A stretch of DNA of 52,528 bases from an uncultured Salinimicrobium sp. (GCA_946887075.1 CAMPKA010000021.1:1-52528), one strand, 5' to 3'; positions 7,770 to 16,947 are shown, counted from the stretch's first letter. Numbers and translations: made by a program. Notes: generated by a model not told the origin, from the sequence alone.

Positions 7770-8852
7770 ATGGAAAACAAAAAAGAACTGAGACAATGGC
7801 TCGATGATTTCGGGCTAACACATCCATTGGTTATCGCAGGCCCTTGTAGTGCCGAAACAGAAGAACAGGTGCTTAAAATAGCGCACCAGCTCAAGGACAC
7901 CGATGTCAATGTCCTTCGCGCAGGAATCTGGAAGCCCAGGACCCGGCCAGGGAACTTCGAGGGCATCGGGACTGATGGTCTGAAATGGCTCCAGAAGGCC
8001 AAGGCTGAGACCGGATTAAAAACCACCACAGAGGTGGCCAATGTAGCTCATGTGGAACAGGCCCTGAAGTATGATATTGACATTCTTTGGATCGGCGCCC
8101 GATCAACGGTATCCCCGTTTATCATCCAGGAAATCGCCGACGCGCTGCAAGGAACCGAGAAAACAGTGCTGATCAAGAACCCGGTGAATCCGGACCTGTC
8201 CCTTTGGCTTGGCGCTGTGGAGCGGTTGTACTCCCGGGACATCCATAATCTCGGAGTGATCCATAGGGGTTTCTCCACCTACGAAAAGACCCGCTACCGA
8301 AACAATCCGGAATGGCAGATCGCCATCGACCTGCAGACCGAATTCCCGGACCTGCCGCTTATCCTGGATCCATCTCACATCGCGGGGAACAGGACTGGGA
8401 TTTTCGATCTTTGCCAGACCGCCCTCGATCTGAACTATGACGGGATTATGGTGGAGACGCACCACGACCCGGACAATGCCTGGAGTGATGCTGCCCAACA
8501 AATCACCCCTGCCACCCTGGTTCAGATGATGCAGGATCTCAAGATCAGGAAAGAAACCTCAGAAAGCGAGGAGTACCGTTCCCGGTTGAGTAACCTCAGA
8601 ACGATGATCGATATTGCGGATTCCCAGCTACTTGAAATCCTGTCCAGAAGGATGAAAATCGCAGACGAGATCGGGAAGGTAAAGAAATCCCAGAACGTCG
8701 CCATTTTGCAGAACCAGAGGTGGCAGCAGATTCTGGAGAAAATGATCTCTGATGCCAGTGGAAACGGACTGAGTGAAGAGTTTATCATGAAAATTTTTAA
8801 AGCGATCCATCAGGAATCTATCGACCATCAGAAAAAAGTGATTAGTGAATAA
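7770..8852 (+). CDS. aroG: bifunctional 3-deoxy-7-phosphoheptulonate synthase / chorismate mutase type II
   Basis: A 360-aa fusion. Residues about 1-260 form a class I-beta DAHP synthase (condensing PEP and erythrose 4-phosphate), with the metal and PEP site motifs VIAGPCSAET and RAGIWKPRTRPG and a later ILDPSHIAGN. Residues about 270-360 are an AroQ-type chorismate mutase helical domain, with LRTMIDIADSQLLEIL, the SRRMKIADEIGKVK helix, and the FMKIFKAIHQESI-like last helix. So one protein catalyses both the first step of the shikimate pathway and the entry into the Phe/Tyr branch, a fusion found widely in Bacteroidota. It follows pheA by 18 bp and should share the attenuated transcript. Gene naming varies (aroF/aroA(G)). 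Confidence 0.95.
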   Translation: MENKKELRQWLDDFGLTHPLVIAGPCSAETEEQVLKIAHQLKDTDVNVLRAGIWKPRTRPGNFEGIGTDGLKWLQKAKAETGLKTTTEVANVAHVEQALKYDIDILWIGARSTVSPFIIQEIADALQGTEKTVLIKNPVNPDLSLWLGAVERLYSRDIHNLGVIHRGFSTYEKTRYRNNPEWQIAIDLQTEFPDLPLILDPSHIAGNRTGIFDLCQTALDLNYDGIMVETHHDPDNAWSDAAQQITPATLVQMMQDLKIRKETSESEEYRSRLSNLRTMIDIADSQLLEILSRRMKIADEIGKVKKSQNVAILQNQRWQQILEKMISDASGNGLSEEFIMKIFKAIHQESIDHQKKVISE

Positions 8853-8872
8853 CAGGAGGATTTTGCATTTTT

Positions 8873-9835
8873 GTGACCATGAGGGGAACTGTCTACAAAT
8901 CCACCGGAAGCTGGTATCAGGTCAAAGCCGATAACGGTCAGTTCTTTAACTGTCGCATCAAGGGAAAGTTCAGGATCCAGGGGATCCGGAGCACCAATCC
9001 CGTAGCAGTGGGTGATCGGGTGGAGTTTCAGCCTGAGGATAAGGGAGAGGAGGAGATCAATGCCGTGATCACGGGAATTGCGGATCGCGAAAACTATATC
9101 ATCAGGAAATCCGTCAACCTTTCCAAACAGACCCATATCATCGCTGCGAATATCGATCAGGTTTTCCTGCTTGTCACCTTGAACAATCCCACAACCCATA
9201 CAACCTTTATCGATCGCTTCCTGGTCACAGCTGAGGCCTATGATGTCAGGGCCATCCTGCTGTTCAACAAGATCGACTCCTATGGCCCGGAAGAACTGGA
9301 TGAGGTGAGATATCTGGCGGCCATGTACCGCAAGATAGGCTACCGGTGCATCGGGATTTCTGCAAAAACCGGGAGGAGCCTCCAGGAGGTGCAGCAATTG
9401 ATGAAAGACAAAACCAGCATGATTGCCGGTCATAGCGGGACAGGAAAATCCACACTGGTCAATGCGATAGAACCCGGGCTGAACCTGAAGACCACCGAGA
9501 TTTCCCAACAGCATCGCCAGGGTCAGCATACCACAACCTTTGCTGAAATGTTCGATCTCTCCTTTGGTGCGAGAATCATCGATACTCCCGGAATAAAGGG
9601 TTTCGGGGTGGTGGATATGGATAAGGAGGAACTCGGGGACTATTTCCCTGAATTCTTTGCTCTCAAACAGGATTGCAAATTTCATAATTGTCTGCATCTC
9701 GATGAGCCAGGTTGTGCGATCAAGGAGGCGCTGGAAGCCGGGGAAATCCCCTGGTCGAGATATAGAAGCTATCTGCAGATCCTCAATGAGGAGGAGGATC
9801 AGCAATATCGAATCGAGAACTACGACAACCCATGA
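8873..9835 (+). CDS. rsgA: small ribosomal subunit biogenesis GTPase RsgA
   Basis: A 320-aa circularly permuted GTPase that assists 30S maturation. The N-terminal OB-fold begins MTMRGTVYKSTGSWY. The GTPase motifs occur in the permuted order G4 (NKID, 132-135), G5 (ISAKTG, 162-167), G1 (GHSGTGKST, 186-194) and G3 (DTPGIKGF). The C-terminus has the zinc-binding Cys/His cluster (CKFHNCLH ... CAIK). Start could be the ATG at 8873 or the second Met at 8879. It overlaps dtd by 4 bp (ATGA). A 337-aa antisense frame covers the same interval but carries no motif and is treated as a shadow. Confidence 0.96.
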   Translation: MTMRGTVYKSTGSWYQVKADNGQFFNCRIKGKFRIQGIRSTNPVAVGDRVEFQPEDKGEEEINAVITGIADRENYIIRKSVNLSKQTHIIAANIDQVFLLVTLNNPTTHTTFIDRFLVTAEAYDVRAILLFNKIDSYGPEELDEVRYLAAMYRKIGYRCIGISAKTGRSLQEVQQLMKDKTSMIAGHSGTGKSTLVNAIEPGLNLKTTEISQQHRQGQHTTTFAEMFDLSFGARIIDTPGIKGFGVVDMDKEELGDYFPEFFALKQDCKFHNCLHLDEPGCAIKEALEAGEIPWSRYRSYLQILNEEEDQQYRIENYDNP

Positions 9836-10284
9836 GAGCAATTATCCAACGGGTACTGGAAGCCTCGGTTAGCATTGAGGGCAGCAAGAAAGCAGAGATC
9901 GGAGAAGGCCTTCTGGTACTGTTGGGAATCGAAGAACAGGATTCCGAGGAGGATATCCGGTGGCTTTCGGCAAAAATAGCGAAGCTTCGGATCATGAACG
10001 ATGAGAACGGGGTGATGAACCGGTCTCTTCTAGACACCGGAGGAGATGTCATCGTGGTGAGCCAGTTTACGCTGCACGCCAGCACCAGGAAAGGGAATCG
10101 GCCCAGTTATATCGGTGCGGCTGCCCCCACGGTAGCCATTCCCCTATACGAGAGATTTCTGGCGCAGATGGAACAAAATCTCGGGAAGGAGATCGGTGCC
10201 GGAGAATTTGGAGCAGACATGAAAGTTGCCCTTGTCAACGACGGGCCGGTGACCATCTTCATCGACTCTAAAAGGAGGGAGTAA
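9832..10284 (+). CDS. dtd: D-aminoacyl-tRNA deacylase
   Basis: A 150-aa DTD enzyme, which hydrolyses D-amino acids and glycine mischarged on tRNA. The two family-defining active-site motifs are visible: SQFTLHA (about residues 76-82) and the C-terminal NDGPVTI. Length equals the usual 145-150 aa. It overlaps the rsgA stop by 4 bp, which fixes the start at 9832. Confidence 0.96.
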   Translation: MRAIIQRVLEASVSIEGSKKAEIGEGLLVLLGIEEQDSEEDIRWLSAKIAKLRIMNDENGVMNRSLLDTGGDVIVVSQFTLHASTRKGNRPSYIGAAAPTVAIPLYERFLAQMEQNLGKEIGAGEFGADMKVALVNDGPVTIFIDSKRRE

Positions 10285-10312
10285 AAAAAATTGACGAAAT
10301 TGCACTTGAGTT

Positions 10313-10639
10313 ATGGATATCAGGAACGCACAACAGGAGGTTGATCAGTGGATCCAGAAACATGGGGTCCGGTATTTCAACGAGCTGACCAACATGGCTC
10401 AGCTCACCGAAGAGGTCGGGGAGGTTGCAAGAATAATAGCCCGGCGCTATGGGGAGCAAAGCGAAAAGGAGAAGGACAGGGAAAAGGATCTCGGGGAAGA
10501 GCTGGCGGACGTAGTGTTCGTGGTGCTCTGTCTGGCAAACCAGACGGGGATCGATCTCCAGGAGGCTTTCGACAGGAAGCTCGAACTCAAGACCCAAAGG
10601 GATAAGGACAGGCACCATAACAACGAAAAACTAAAGTAA
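10313..10639 (+). CDS. MazG-like nucleotide pyrophosphohydrolase
   Basis: A 108-aa all-alpha NTP pyrophosphohydrolase. The metal-binding pattern EExxE (TEEVGEVA) and the downstream ExxD (GEELADVV) are present, with a charged insertion RYGEQSEKEKDREKDL between them as in short MazG proteins. It probably removes non-canonical nucleotides, but the substrate is unknown. It lies 28 bp after dtd and its stop overlaps the next ATG by one base. Confidence 0.92.
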   Translation: MDIRNAQQEVDQWIQKHGVRYFNELTNMAQLTEEVGEVARIIARRYGEQSEKEKDREKDLGEELADVVFVVLCLANQTGIDLQEAFDRKLELKTQRDKDRHHNNEKLK

Positions 10640-10902
10640 TGCGCATATTGGAAAATTTCAAAAACCCGCTTTACTGGGCAAACGTCATTCAGTTAACCCT
10701 GATATTCTTTGTAATTTTTGTTGGACTTTCCCTGCTGATCCTCCACTTCGAGGAAATAATCTCAGGAGATTTTGCAGCCATTTACGAGGAGGAATGGTCA
10801 AACGGGAAATGGGTGCAGTATTTCCTGATCAGGTTGGCGATCAGCCTCGCATACGGGATGTACATGACTACGCGAAGAAGGAACTATAAAAGAAGAGATT
10901 AA
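10639..10902 (+). CDS. small two-helix membrane protein, unknown function
   Basis: An 87-aa protein that I do not recognise by function. It has two predicted transmembrane helices, about residues 16-37 (a hydrophobic stretch rich in Leu, Phe and Ile) and 64-76 (LIRLAISLAYGMYM), separated by a loop with the acidic stretch EEEWSNGK, and ends in a very basic tail TRRRNYKRRD, suggesting a cytosolic C-terminus. It overlaps the mazG stop by one base and precedes aroA by 4 bp, a conserved place for such a gene in Flavobacteriaceae. The tight coupling supports a real gene. Confidence 0.85.
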   Translation: MRILENFKNPLYWANVIQLTLIFFVIFVGLSLLILHFEEIISGDFAAIYEEEWSNGKWVQYFLIRLAISLAYGMYMTTRRRNYKRRD

Positions 10903-10906
10903 GGTC

Positions 10907-12133
10907 ATGGATGTAAGTCTAAAGACGGAAAGGACTTCCCTTTCCGGAGAAATCGGCGTAACAGGATCTAAAAGCGAATCGAACAGGCTGCTCCTGTTGC
11001 AGGCGCTGTATCCCCAAATCTCTATTTCCAACCTGTCCAACAGTGAGGATACCCAAGTTTTACAGAAGGCCCTAAGGTCAAGCGAGGATCTGATAGACAT
11101 CCACCACGCCGGAACGGCAATGCGTTTTCTTACCGCCTATTACGCCTCCAGGGAAGGTAGGGAGGTCATCTTAACGGGAAGCAGGAGGATGCAACAGCGT
11201 CCGGTCCGCGTTCTGGTTACCGCCTTAAGGGATCTGGGCGCAGATATCGCTTATGAGAAGGAGGAGGGCGTGCCTCCATTACGGATCCGGGGAAAGCATT
11301 TGCCGAAAAGGGAGGTCACTGTTGATGCCAATATCAGCAGCCAATATATTTCGGCGCTGATGTTGATCGCTCCGTCCCTTCCGGAGGGGCTCCGGATCGT
11401 GCTTCGCGGTCAGGTCACCTCCGTTCCCTATATTCGGATGACTCTCGCACTCCTTGAAAAATGCGGGATCCAGGGAAGCTTTGAAAAAGGGGTGATCACG
11501 GTGCCACCCACCGAATCGATTAAACCTGTAAATATCGCGGTAGAGAGTGACTGGAGCTCAGCGTCCTACTTCTATAGCCTGGCGGCCATGGGGCAGGAAG
11601 CCGAAATCCGGTTGTCGAGCTATAAACAGGAGAGCGTACAGGGGGATAGCAGGGTAGCAGAAATCTACCGCCATTTCGGAGTTGCGACGAAGTACGAGGA
11701 TGACAGGATTGTTCTCACCAGAACTTCCGGTAAGAAAACCAGGCAACTCTCGTTGGACCTGGCGGATTGTCCGGACCTTGCCCAGACCATCGCAGTTACC
11801 TGTCTGGGTCTTGGAATAAGCTGCGACCTTACAGGACTTCATACTCTTGCCATCAAAGAGACAGATCGTCTCAGGGCGCTCAAAGCTGAAATTGAGAAAT
11901 TCGGAGGAAAGGTGCAGATCGACTCAAGATCCCTCTATTTCAGACCGGGAGGAGCTCTATCCCAGGGCGTCTCCGTCGATACTTACCAGGACCACAGAAT
12001 GGCACTGGCATTTGCGCCCCTGGCCCTGAAGGTACCCCTGATGATCAGGGAATCAGAGGTGGTCGTGAAATCCTTTCCAGGATTTTGGGAAGTACTTTCT
12101 GGACTGGGCTTTTCCGTGGAACAATCTCACTAA
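10907..12133 (+). CDS. aroA: 3-phosphoshikimate 1-carboxyvinyltransferase (EPSP synthase)
   Basis: A 408-aa EPSP synthase, joining shikimate 3-phosphate and PEP in the sixth step of the shikimate pathway. Recognisable motifs are GSKSESNR (phosphoshikimate binding), HHAGTAMRFLTAYYA (in place of the usual GNAGTAMR), the central ESDWSSASYFY, DCPDLAQT, IKETDRLRAL and QDHRMALAFAPLAL near the C-terminus. The first motif has HHAGTAMR rather than NAGTAxR, a variation typical of Bacteroidota-type AroA. It groups with pheA and DAHP synthase in the same transcription direction but is separated from them by rsgA, dtd and mazG. Nothing suggests a fusion or truncation. Confidence 0.94.
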   Translation: MDVSLKTERTSLSGEIGVTGSKSESNRLLLLQALYPQISISNLSNSEDTQVLQKALRSSEDLIDIHHAGTAMRFLTAYYASREGREVILTGSRRMQQRPVRVLVTALRDLGADIAYEKEEGVPPLRIRGKHLPKREVTVDANISSQYISALMLIAPSLPEGLRIVLRGQVTSVPYIRMTLALLEKCGIQGSFEKGVITVPPTESIKPVNIAVESDWSSASYFYSLAAMGQEAEIRLSSYKQESVQGDSRVAEIYRHFGVATKYEDDRIVLTRTSGKKTRQLSLDLADCPDLAQTIAVTCLGLGISCDLTGLHTLAIKETDRLRALKAEIEKFGGKVQIDSRSLYFRPGGALSQGVSVDTYQDHRMALAFAPLALKVPLMIRESEVVVKSFPGFWEVLSGLGFSVEQSH

Positions 12134-12209
12134 AGTTTTCATCTTTTTGAAGCAGGAAGGGCCTATAGCGGGCCTGGAATGAAAAATCTTCAAATAAACC
12201 TCCATTTAC

Positions 12210-12241
12210 TTGACAACCCCTCTCCCCAGGTCGTATATTTG
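12210..12241 (+). promoter_or_regulatory. Bacteroidota-type promoter for queA
   Basis: A -33 TTG (12210-12212) and a perfect -7 TATATTTG (12234-12241) are separated by 21 bp, matching the known Bacteroidetes consensus TTG-N(17-23)-TAnnTTTG. Predicted transcription start is near 12248, about 17 nt before the queA ATG. It shows that queA-rlmN can be transcribed apart from aroA. Confidence 0.75.
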
Positions 12242-12264
12242 GCGCTTCTAAAAAATCTACAATA

Positions 12265-13320
12265 ATGGGAATGAAATTATCGCACTTCAATTTTGAATTG
12301 CCACCTGAACTTTTGGCTGAATATCCTGCTGAGAACCGGGATGAGGCACGTCTCATGGTTCTGAACCGAAAGGACCAGACCATAGAGCATAAGCAGTTCA
12401 AGGACCTGATCGAGTACTTCGAACCCCATGACGTGATGGTGCTGAATAACACCAAGGTTTTTCCGGCACGTTTGTTTGGGAACAAGGAAAAAACAGGGGC
12501 AAGAATCGAGGTGTTTTTGCTGAGGGAATTAAATGCGGAAACCCGTCTTTGGGATGTCCTGGTCGATCCGGCCAGGAAGATCAGAATCGGAAACAAATTG
12601 TATTTCGGGGAGGATGAAAGCCTGGTGGCCGAAGTGATCGATAATACGACTTCAAGAGGCCGGACCCTACGGTTTCTATATGACGGATCCTATGAGGAAT
12701 TCCGAAATAAACTAACGGAACTGGGGGAGACACCTCTTCCTAAATACATCAAAAGGGCAGTGCAACCAGAAGATCAGGAGCGGTACCAAACGATCTATGC
12801 CAAGAGCGAGGGAGCAGTTGCTGCTCCTACCGCAGGACTCCATTTTTCCAAGCATTTGCTCAAAAGGCTGGAGATAAAGGGAATTGACTTCGCAGAAGTC
12901 ACACTCCATGTGGGACTGGGCACCTTCAGTCCTGTCGAGGTGGAAGATCTCTCAAAGCACAAAATGGACAGCGAGGAAGCCTTTATCCAGAAACCGGCGG
13001 TTGAGACCATCAACAAGGCCATCGCCGAAAGACGTAAGGTATGTGCCGTGGGTACCACAGTGATGCGGACTTTGGAGAGCTCTGTTTCTTCCAACAAAAC
13101 GCTTAACGAGTTCAGCGGGTGGACCAATAAATTCATCTTTCCTCCGTACGACTTCAGTATAGCCAACTGTATGATCACCAACTTCCATACCCCGAAATCG
13201 ACCTTGCTCATGATGGTCTCCGCATTTGCCGGTCATGACTTCATGAAAAAAGCTTATGCCGAAGCTGTCAAAGAGAAATACAAGTTTTACACTTACGGCG
13301 ACGCTATGCTTATCCTCTAG
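12265..13320 (+). CDS. queA: S-adenosylmethionine:tRNA ribosyltransferase-isomerase
   Basis: A 351-aa QueA, which transfers and isomerises the ribosyl group of SAM onto preQ1 at position 34 of tRNA, the penultimate step of queuosine synthesis. Family features: start [19 protein letters not shown], the [12 protein letters not shown] motif, TAGLHFS, the [10 protein letters not shown] motif and a C-terminal [17 protein letters not shown] segment. The length is typical. Start may be the ATG at 12265 or the one at 12271 (MKLSHF), which fits homologues better. A consensus promoter sits just upstream. Confidence 0.96.
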   Translation: MGMKLSHFNFELPPELLAEYPAENRDEARLMVLNRKDQTIEHKQFKDLIEYFEPHDVMVLNNTKVFPARLFGNKEKTGARIEVFLLRELNAETRLWDVLVDPARKIRIGNKLYFGEDESLVAEVIDNTTSRGRTLRFLYDGSYEEFRNKLTELGETPLPKYIKRAVQPEDQERYQTIYAKSEGAVAAPTAGLHFSKHLLKRLEIKGIDFAEVTLHVGLGTFSPVEVEDLSKHKMDSEEAFIQKPAVETINKAIAERRKVCAVGTTVMRTLESSVSSNKTLNEFSGWTNKFIFPPYDFSIANCMITNFHTPKSTLLMMVSAFAGHDFMKKAYAEAVKEKYKFYTYGDAMLIL

Positions 13321-13467
13321 GAATACTTTGATCCTGAGCCCATGGGTGCGGGTTTCGATAAAGTGGACCAACGACGGGTAAGCTGGGGGATATGTTTGCG
13401 ACCAAAGGAGGAAGCCCTTTTCTTTCCGAGATGGAACAGAAGGGATAATCCAAAAAGTGAGTTCGGC

Positions 13468-14508
13468 TTGAGAAATGACAAAAAAGATATTCGCGCCCTG
13501 ACAAGGGAGCAGCTCCAGGATTTCTTCTCCGGAAATGGGGATAAATCTTTTCGCGGGAGCCAGGTCTATGACTGGCTCTGGAGTAAAGGGGTCCATTCCT
13601 TTGCAGAAATGACCAATATCTCCAAGGAGACTCGCGAGATGCTGAACGAGAATTTTGTGATCAACCACATCCGGGTGGATCAGATGCAGCGCAGCAGCGA
13701 CGGCACGATCAAAAATGCGGTCCGGCTTCACGACAACCTGACGGTCGAATCCGTGCTGATCCCAACCGAGGACCGGACAACTGCCTGTGTTTCCTCCCAG
13801 GTGGGATGCAGCCTGGATTGCAGGTTCTGTGCAACCGCACAGCTCAAACGGATGCGGAATCTCAATCCGGACGAGATCTATGACCAGGTGGTAGCCATAG
13901 ACAACGAAAGCAGGTTGTATTTCGAGCGTCCGCTCTCCAACATCGTCTTTATGGGAATGGGAGAACCCCTGATGAACTACAACAACGTGATGAAAGCCAT
14001 TGAGAAGATTACCTCCAAAGATGGCCTGGGAATGTCTCCGAAAAGAATCACGGTTTCCACCTCAGGAGTTCCCAAAATGATCAAGAAGATGGCGGACGAG
14101 GAGGTCAAATTCAAACTCGCGGTTTCGTTGCATTCGGCCATCGATGAGGTGCGCACCCGGATCATGCCCTTTAATGCCACCTTCCCGCTGGCTGACCTGA
14201 GGGAGGCCCTGGAGTATTGGTATTCCCGGACCGGAAGCCGGATTACCTATGAATATGTCGTCTGGAAAGGGATCAATGACACCAGAAAGGATGTCGAAGC
14301 GCTGGTCCGGTTCTGCCGGTATGTTCCCTGTAAGGTCAACCTGATCGAATACAACCCCATCGGAGATGACAACTTCATGCAGGCTCCGGAAGAAGTGACG
14401 CAGATGTATCTGAAGGCTTTGGAGGAGAACGGTATAACAGTGACCGTACGCCGTTCAAGAGGGAAGGATATCGACGCGGCCTGCGGTCAACTCGCCAATA
14501 AATCCTGA
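13468..14508 (+). CDS. rlmN: dual-specificity RNA methyltransferase RlmN
   Basis: A 346-aa radical-SAM enzyme that methylates C2 of A2503 in 23S rRNA and A37 of some tRNAs. The radical-SAM cluster is CSLDCRFC (Cys-x3-Cys-x2-Cys). The second catalytic Cys is probably the one in DIDAACGQL near the C-terminus. GMGEPLMNYNN follows as in all RlmN. The frame is open upstream to an ATG at 13342, but homology only starts at KKDIRALTR, so I chose the TTG at 13468 as start (a protein beginning MRNDKKDIRAL); an ATG two codons later is out of frame. The 147 bases between queA and this start show no other gene. Confidence 0.94.
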   Translation: MRNDKKDIRALTREQLQDFFSGNGDKSFRGSQVYDWLWSKGVHSFAEMTNISKETREMLNENFVINHIRVDQMQRSSDGTIKNAVRLHDNLTVESVLIPTEDRTTACVSSQVGCSLDCRFCATAQLKRMRNLNPDEIYDQVVAIDNESRLYFERPLSNIVFMGMGEPLMNYNNVMKAIEKITSKDGLGMSPKRITVSTSGVPKMIKKMADEEVKFKLAVSLHSAIDEVRTRIMPFNATFPLADLREALEYWYSRTGSRITYEYVVWKGINDTRKDVEALVRFCRYVPCKVNLIEYNPIGDDNFMQAPEEVTQMYLKALEENGITVTVRRSRGKDIDAACGQLANKS

Positions 14509-14537
14509 TAAGCTGACTTGTGAAATCGAGATTTTTT

Positions 14538-14571
14538 CCCGCTAGTTTTTTTCTTTAACTATCTTAGCGGG
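14538..14571 (+). other. hairpin just before the polyprenyl synthase start
   Basis: The 7-bp arms CCCGCTA (14538-14544) and TAGCGGG (14565-14571) are perfectly complementary around a 20-nt pyrimidine-rich loop, ending 4 bp before the next ATG. The T-rich part is inside the loop rather than after the stem, so it is not a normal terminator. A translational or transcriptional control role is possible but unproven. Confidence 0.35.
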
Positions 14572-14575
14572 CCAT

Positions 14576-15553
14576 ATGAAGGTGATCTCTAAAATAAAAA
14601 TGCCTGTAGAGGAGGAGATGGAACTCTTCGAAAAGAAGTTTTCCCAGGCGATGTCCTCGCAGGTCGCACTTCTTAACCGGATCACCCACTTCATCGTCAA
14701 CAGAAAAGGAAAGCAGATGCGACCTATGTTCGTCTTTCTTGTGGCCAAAATGATGGCCAGGGGACAGGTGAACGACCGAACTTATCGGGGCGCGGCGGTG
14801 ATCGAGCTTATCCATACTGCCACACTGGTCCATGATGATGTGGTCGACGATTCCAACCGTCGCCGGGGATTCTTTTCCGTAAATGCCTTGTGGAAGAACA
14901 AAATTGCAGTACTTGTAGGGGATTACCTGTTGTCAAAGGGGCTGCTGCTCTCCATAGACCATGGAGATTTTGACCTGCTGCGCATCATCTCTGTTGCAGT
15001 GCGGGAAATGAGTGAAGGTGAGCTGCTGCAAATCGAGAAGGCGCGGAGGCTTGACATCACGGAAGACATTTACTATGAGATCATTCGACAGAAGACAGCT
15101 ACGCTTATAGCTGCCTGTTGCAGCCTGGGTGCCGCCTCAGTGGATCCGGATTCTCCCCACGTTGAGCAGATGCGGCATTTCGGGGAGCTGATAGGAATGG
15201 CATTCCAGATCAAGGATGACCTTTTTGATTATGGCAATGATAGGATCGGTAAACCTACAGGTATCGATATCAAGGAGCAGAAAATGACCCTGCCTCTGAT
15301 CCATGTACTGAACAAGGTTTCCAAAAAGGAAAAAAGCTGGCTGATCAACTCTGTCAAGAACCACAATAAAGAGAGAAAGCGGGTCAAGGAGGTGATCGAT
15401 TTTGTGAGAGCAAAGGGGGGATTGGATTACGCAGTGACGAGAATGAAGGAGTTCCAAAGAGAGGCTCTCGAGATCCTGGATCAGTATCCACCTTCTGAGT
15501 ACAAGGAATCCCTGATCCTTATGGTCAACTATGTCATTGAAAGAAACCGGTAA
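14576..15553 (+). CDS. ispB: polyprenyl (octaprenyl/heptaprenyl) diphosphate synthase
   Basis: A 325-aa trans-isoprenyl diphosphate synthase, which builds the side chain of menaquinone by adding isopentenyl units. The first Asp-rich motif is LVHDDVVDDSNRRRG (DDxxD at its centre) and the second is IKDDLFDY. The residues before the first motif (TATLV) lack bulky aromatic side chains, in line with a long-chain product, but the exact length cannot be read from sequence. It is last in the rightward run that starts at pheA. Confidence 0.92.
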   Translation: MKVISKIKMPVEEEMELFEKKFSQAMSSQVALLNRITHFIVNRKGKQMRPMFVFLVAKMMARGQVNDRTYRGAAVIELIHTATLVHDDVVDDSNRRRGFFSVNALWKNKIAVLVGDYLLSKGLLLSIDHGDFDLLRIISVAVREMSEGELLQIEKARRLDITEDIYYEIIRQKTATLIAACCSLGAASVDPDSPHVEQMRHFGELIGMAFQIKDDLFDYGNDRIGKPTGIDIKEQKMTLPLIHVLNKVSKKEKSWLINSVKNHNKERKRVKEVIDFVRAKGGLDYAVTRMKEFQREALEILDQYPPSEYKESLILMVNYVIERNR

Positions 15554-15670
15554 ATGGTCTTTCTGCTAAAGTCCTGCCATGGGCGGATTGACAGGAACGC
15601 GGGTTTCTTGTAAGCCGTCAATTTTATTTCTTCATATTTTTTTAAAGTCAGGCAACGGTCTCTACGGAAT

Positions 15671-16273
15671 ATGCGTCTATATAAAAAAGGCCACCGATTG
15701 AAGGTAATTCGACTTCCCAAGGATGACAAGCAGCTTATCGCCCGAGCAATCGAGCATGATCGTGCTGCCCAACGGGAGCTATTCGAGAGATTTGCTCCTA
15801 AAATGCTGGGAGTCTGCAGGCGCTACATCAGCGACCTTCACCATGCCGAGGATGTTATGCTCACAGGCTTTTTCAGGGTTTTTCATCACCTCGAACAATT
15901 CCGGGGAGATGGCAGCTTTGAAGGCTGGATCAGAAGAATCATGGTAAGGGAATCGATTTCCTTCCTGAGAAAAAATAAGGACAGGGATTCGGAATATGAT
16001 GAGGCCGCCCTGAAAAATATCAGTGGAGAAAACAATGCGGCTGTAGCTGACCTGGAGGCGGAGCATTTGCAGGAGTTGATCGATGGGCTCCCCAGGGGAT
16101 ATCGGATGGTCTTTGTTCTCTCTGCGATTGAAGGCTATACGCATCCTGAGATTGCAGATCTGCTGCAAATTTCTGAGGGCACTTCCAAATCGCAGCTTTA
16201 CAAGGCCAGAAAAATGCTTCAGGATAGACTGGAGCTTCAAAGGAAGAGATACTATGGAACAGAGGAATATTGA
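15671..16273 (+). CDS. ECF-type RNA polymerase sigma-70 factor
   Basis: A 200-aa extracytoplasmic-function sigma factor. Region 2 is seen in the stretch QRELFERFAPKMLGVCRRYI and FRVFHHLEQFRGDGSFEGWIRRI, and region 4 helix-turn-helix in GYRMVFVLSAIEGYTHPEIADLL with SEGTSKSQLYKARKML. The first start is ATG 15671; a TTG at 15698 (MKVIRLPKDD) is closer to homologues and may be the true start. Its last 20 bp overlap the next gene, which has one membrane helix and is probably its anti-sigma factor. The target regulon is unknown; the outer-membrane protein two genes on is an obvious candidate. Confidence 0.92.
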   Translation: MRLYKKGHRLKVIRLPKDDKQLIARAIEHDRAAQRELFERFAPKMLGVCRRYISDLHHAEDVMLTGFFRVFHHLEQFRGDGSFEGWIRRIMVRESISFLRKNKDRDSEYDEAALKNISGENNAAVADLEAEHLQELIDGLPRGYRMVFVLSAIEGYTHPEIADLLQISEGTSKSQLYKARKMLQDRLELQRKRYYGTEEY

Positions 16274-16901
16274 CCGGTTTTTCAGAGAGCGCCTAGAGGG
16301 CAGAGAAATAACCCCTTCTCCGGATGCCTGGACCAAAATGGAGCAACAGCTTTCTTCGGGGCAGAGAAAAAGGACTCCCATTCTTTCGTGGCTTTTGGCT
16401 GCTGCGGTTCTGAGTGGGATTATGATCGGGGGTTGGTGGATGAGCCACGATCCTTTGACGCTCCCCCAGGGAAAAGAAATTGTTGTAGAGGAAGTTCCCC
16501 AGGAGATAGTGGCACCAAAACAGCAGGAGCAGGCTCCAACTCACGTTACCGATACTTCCATGCCTCCGGAATCTTCCAGAGCATCCGTATATGCGGTCAG
16601 GGAAGTCACCTCTGTCGGGGTGATACCATCAGAAGCAGGCTTTGGGGTGCCTCCGTTGTCAAGTCCTGTCTCGCCGGAGCCCGTAATAGCGGAAGTCACG
16701 GATGACCAGATCGAATACCTGCTCGACCAGGCCATGCTGGAGACCAGCGATTCCTTAACCCGCGGAACCTATATTGCTGCCGATGAGCTCCTGGAGGTAG
16801 TTGAATTCGAACTGGAAGAATCTTTTCGTGAAAAGGTGTTTGAGGTGGTCAGGGAGGGGTTCTCCAAGGCCAAGACCGCTATCGCCAATAGGAACCAGTA
16901 A
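16254..16901 (+). CDS. probable membrane-bound anti-sigma factor
   Basis: A 215-aa protein starting inside the sigma gene (ATG 16254, 20-bp overlap), which points to coupled translation. It has a charged cytosolic N-terminus with a short DRFFRERLEGREITPSPDAW helix, one transmembrane segment at about residues 40-62 (from PILSWLL to GGWWM), and a periplasmic part rich in Pro, Glu and Val with no recognisable domain. The layout (sigma gene, then short cytosolic domain plus a single membrane helix) is typical of anti-sigma factors in Flavobacteriaceae, although no zinc motif is seen. Function is inferred from position and topology only. Confidence 0.7.
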   Translation: MEQRNIDRFFRERLEGREITPSPDAWTKMEQQLSSGQRKRTPILSWLLAAAVLSGIMIGGWWMSHDPLTLPQGKEIVVEEVPQEIVAPKQQEQAPTHVTDTSMPPESSRASVYAVREVTSVGVIPSEAGFGVPPLSSPVSPEPVIAEVTDDQIEYLLDQAMLETSDSLTRGTYIAADELLEVVEFELEESFREKVFEVVREGFSKAKTAIANRNQ

Positions 16902-16947
16902 AACAATCATCAATCAATCATTAATCTAACAGTTTAAAACCATCATT

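Noticed and set aside
8828..9841. 337-aa antisense open frame opposite rsgA
   Set aside because: The + strand contains all GTPase motifs; the antisense product has no recognisable feature.
13342..13467. N-terminal extension of rlmN to an upstream ATG
   Set aside because: The extra 42 residues match nothing in RlmN; homology starts at the TTG at 13468.
16083..16253. N-terminal extension of the anti-sigma frame inside the sigma gene
   Set aside because: It is the shifted frame of the sigma factor; the ATG at 16254 gives a sensible topology.
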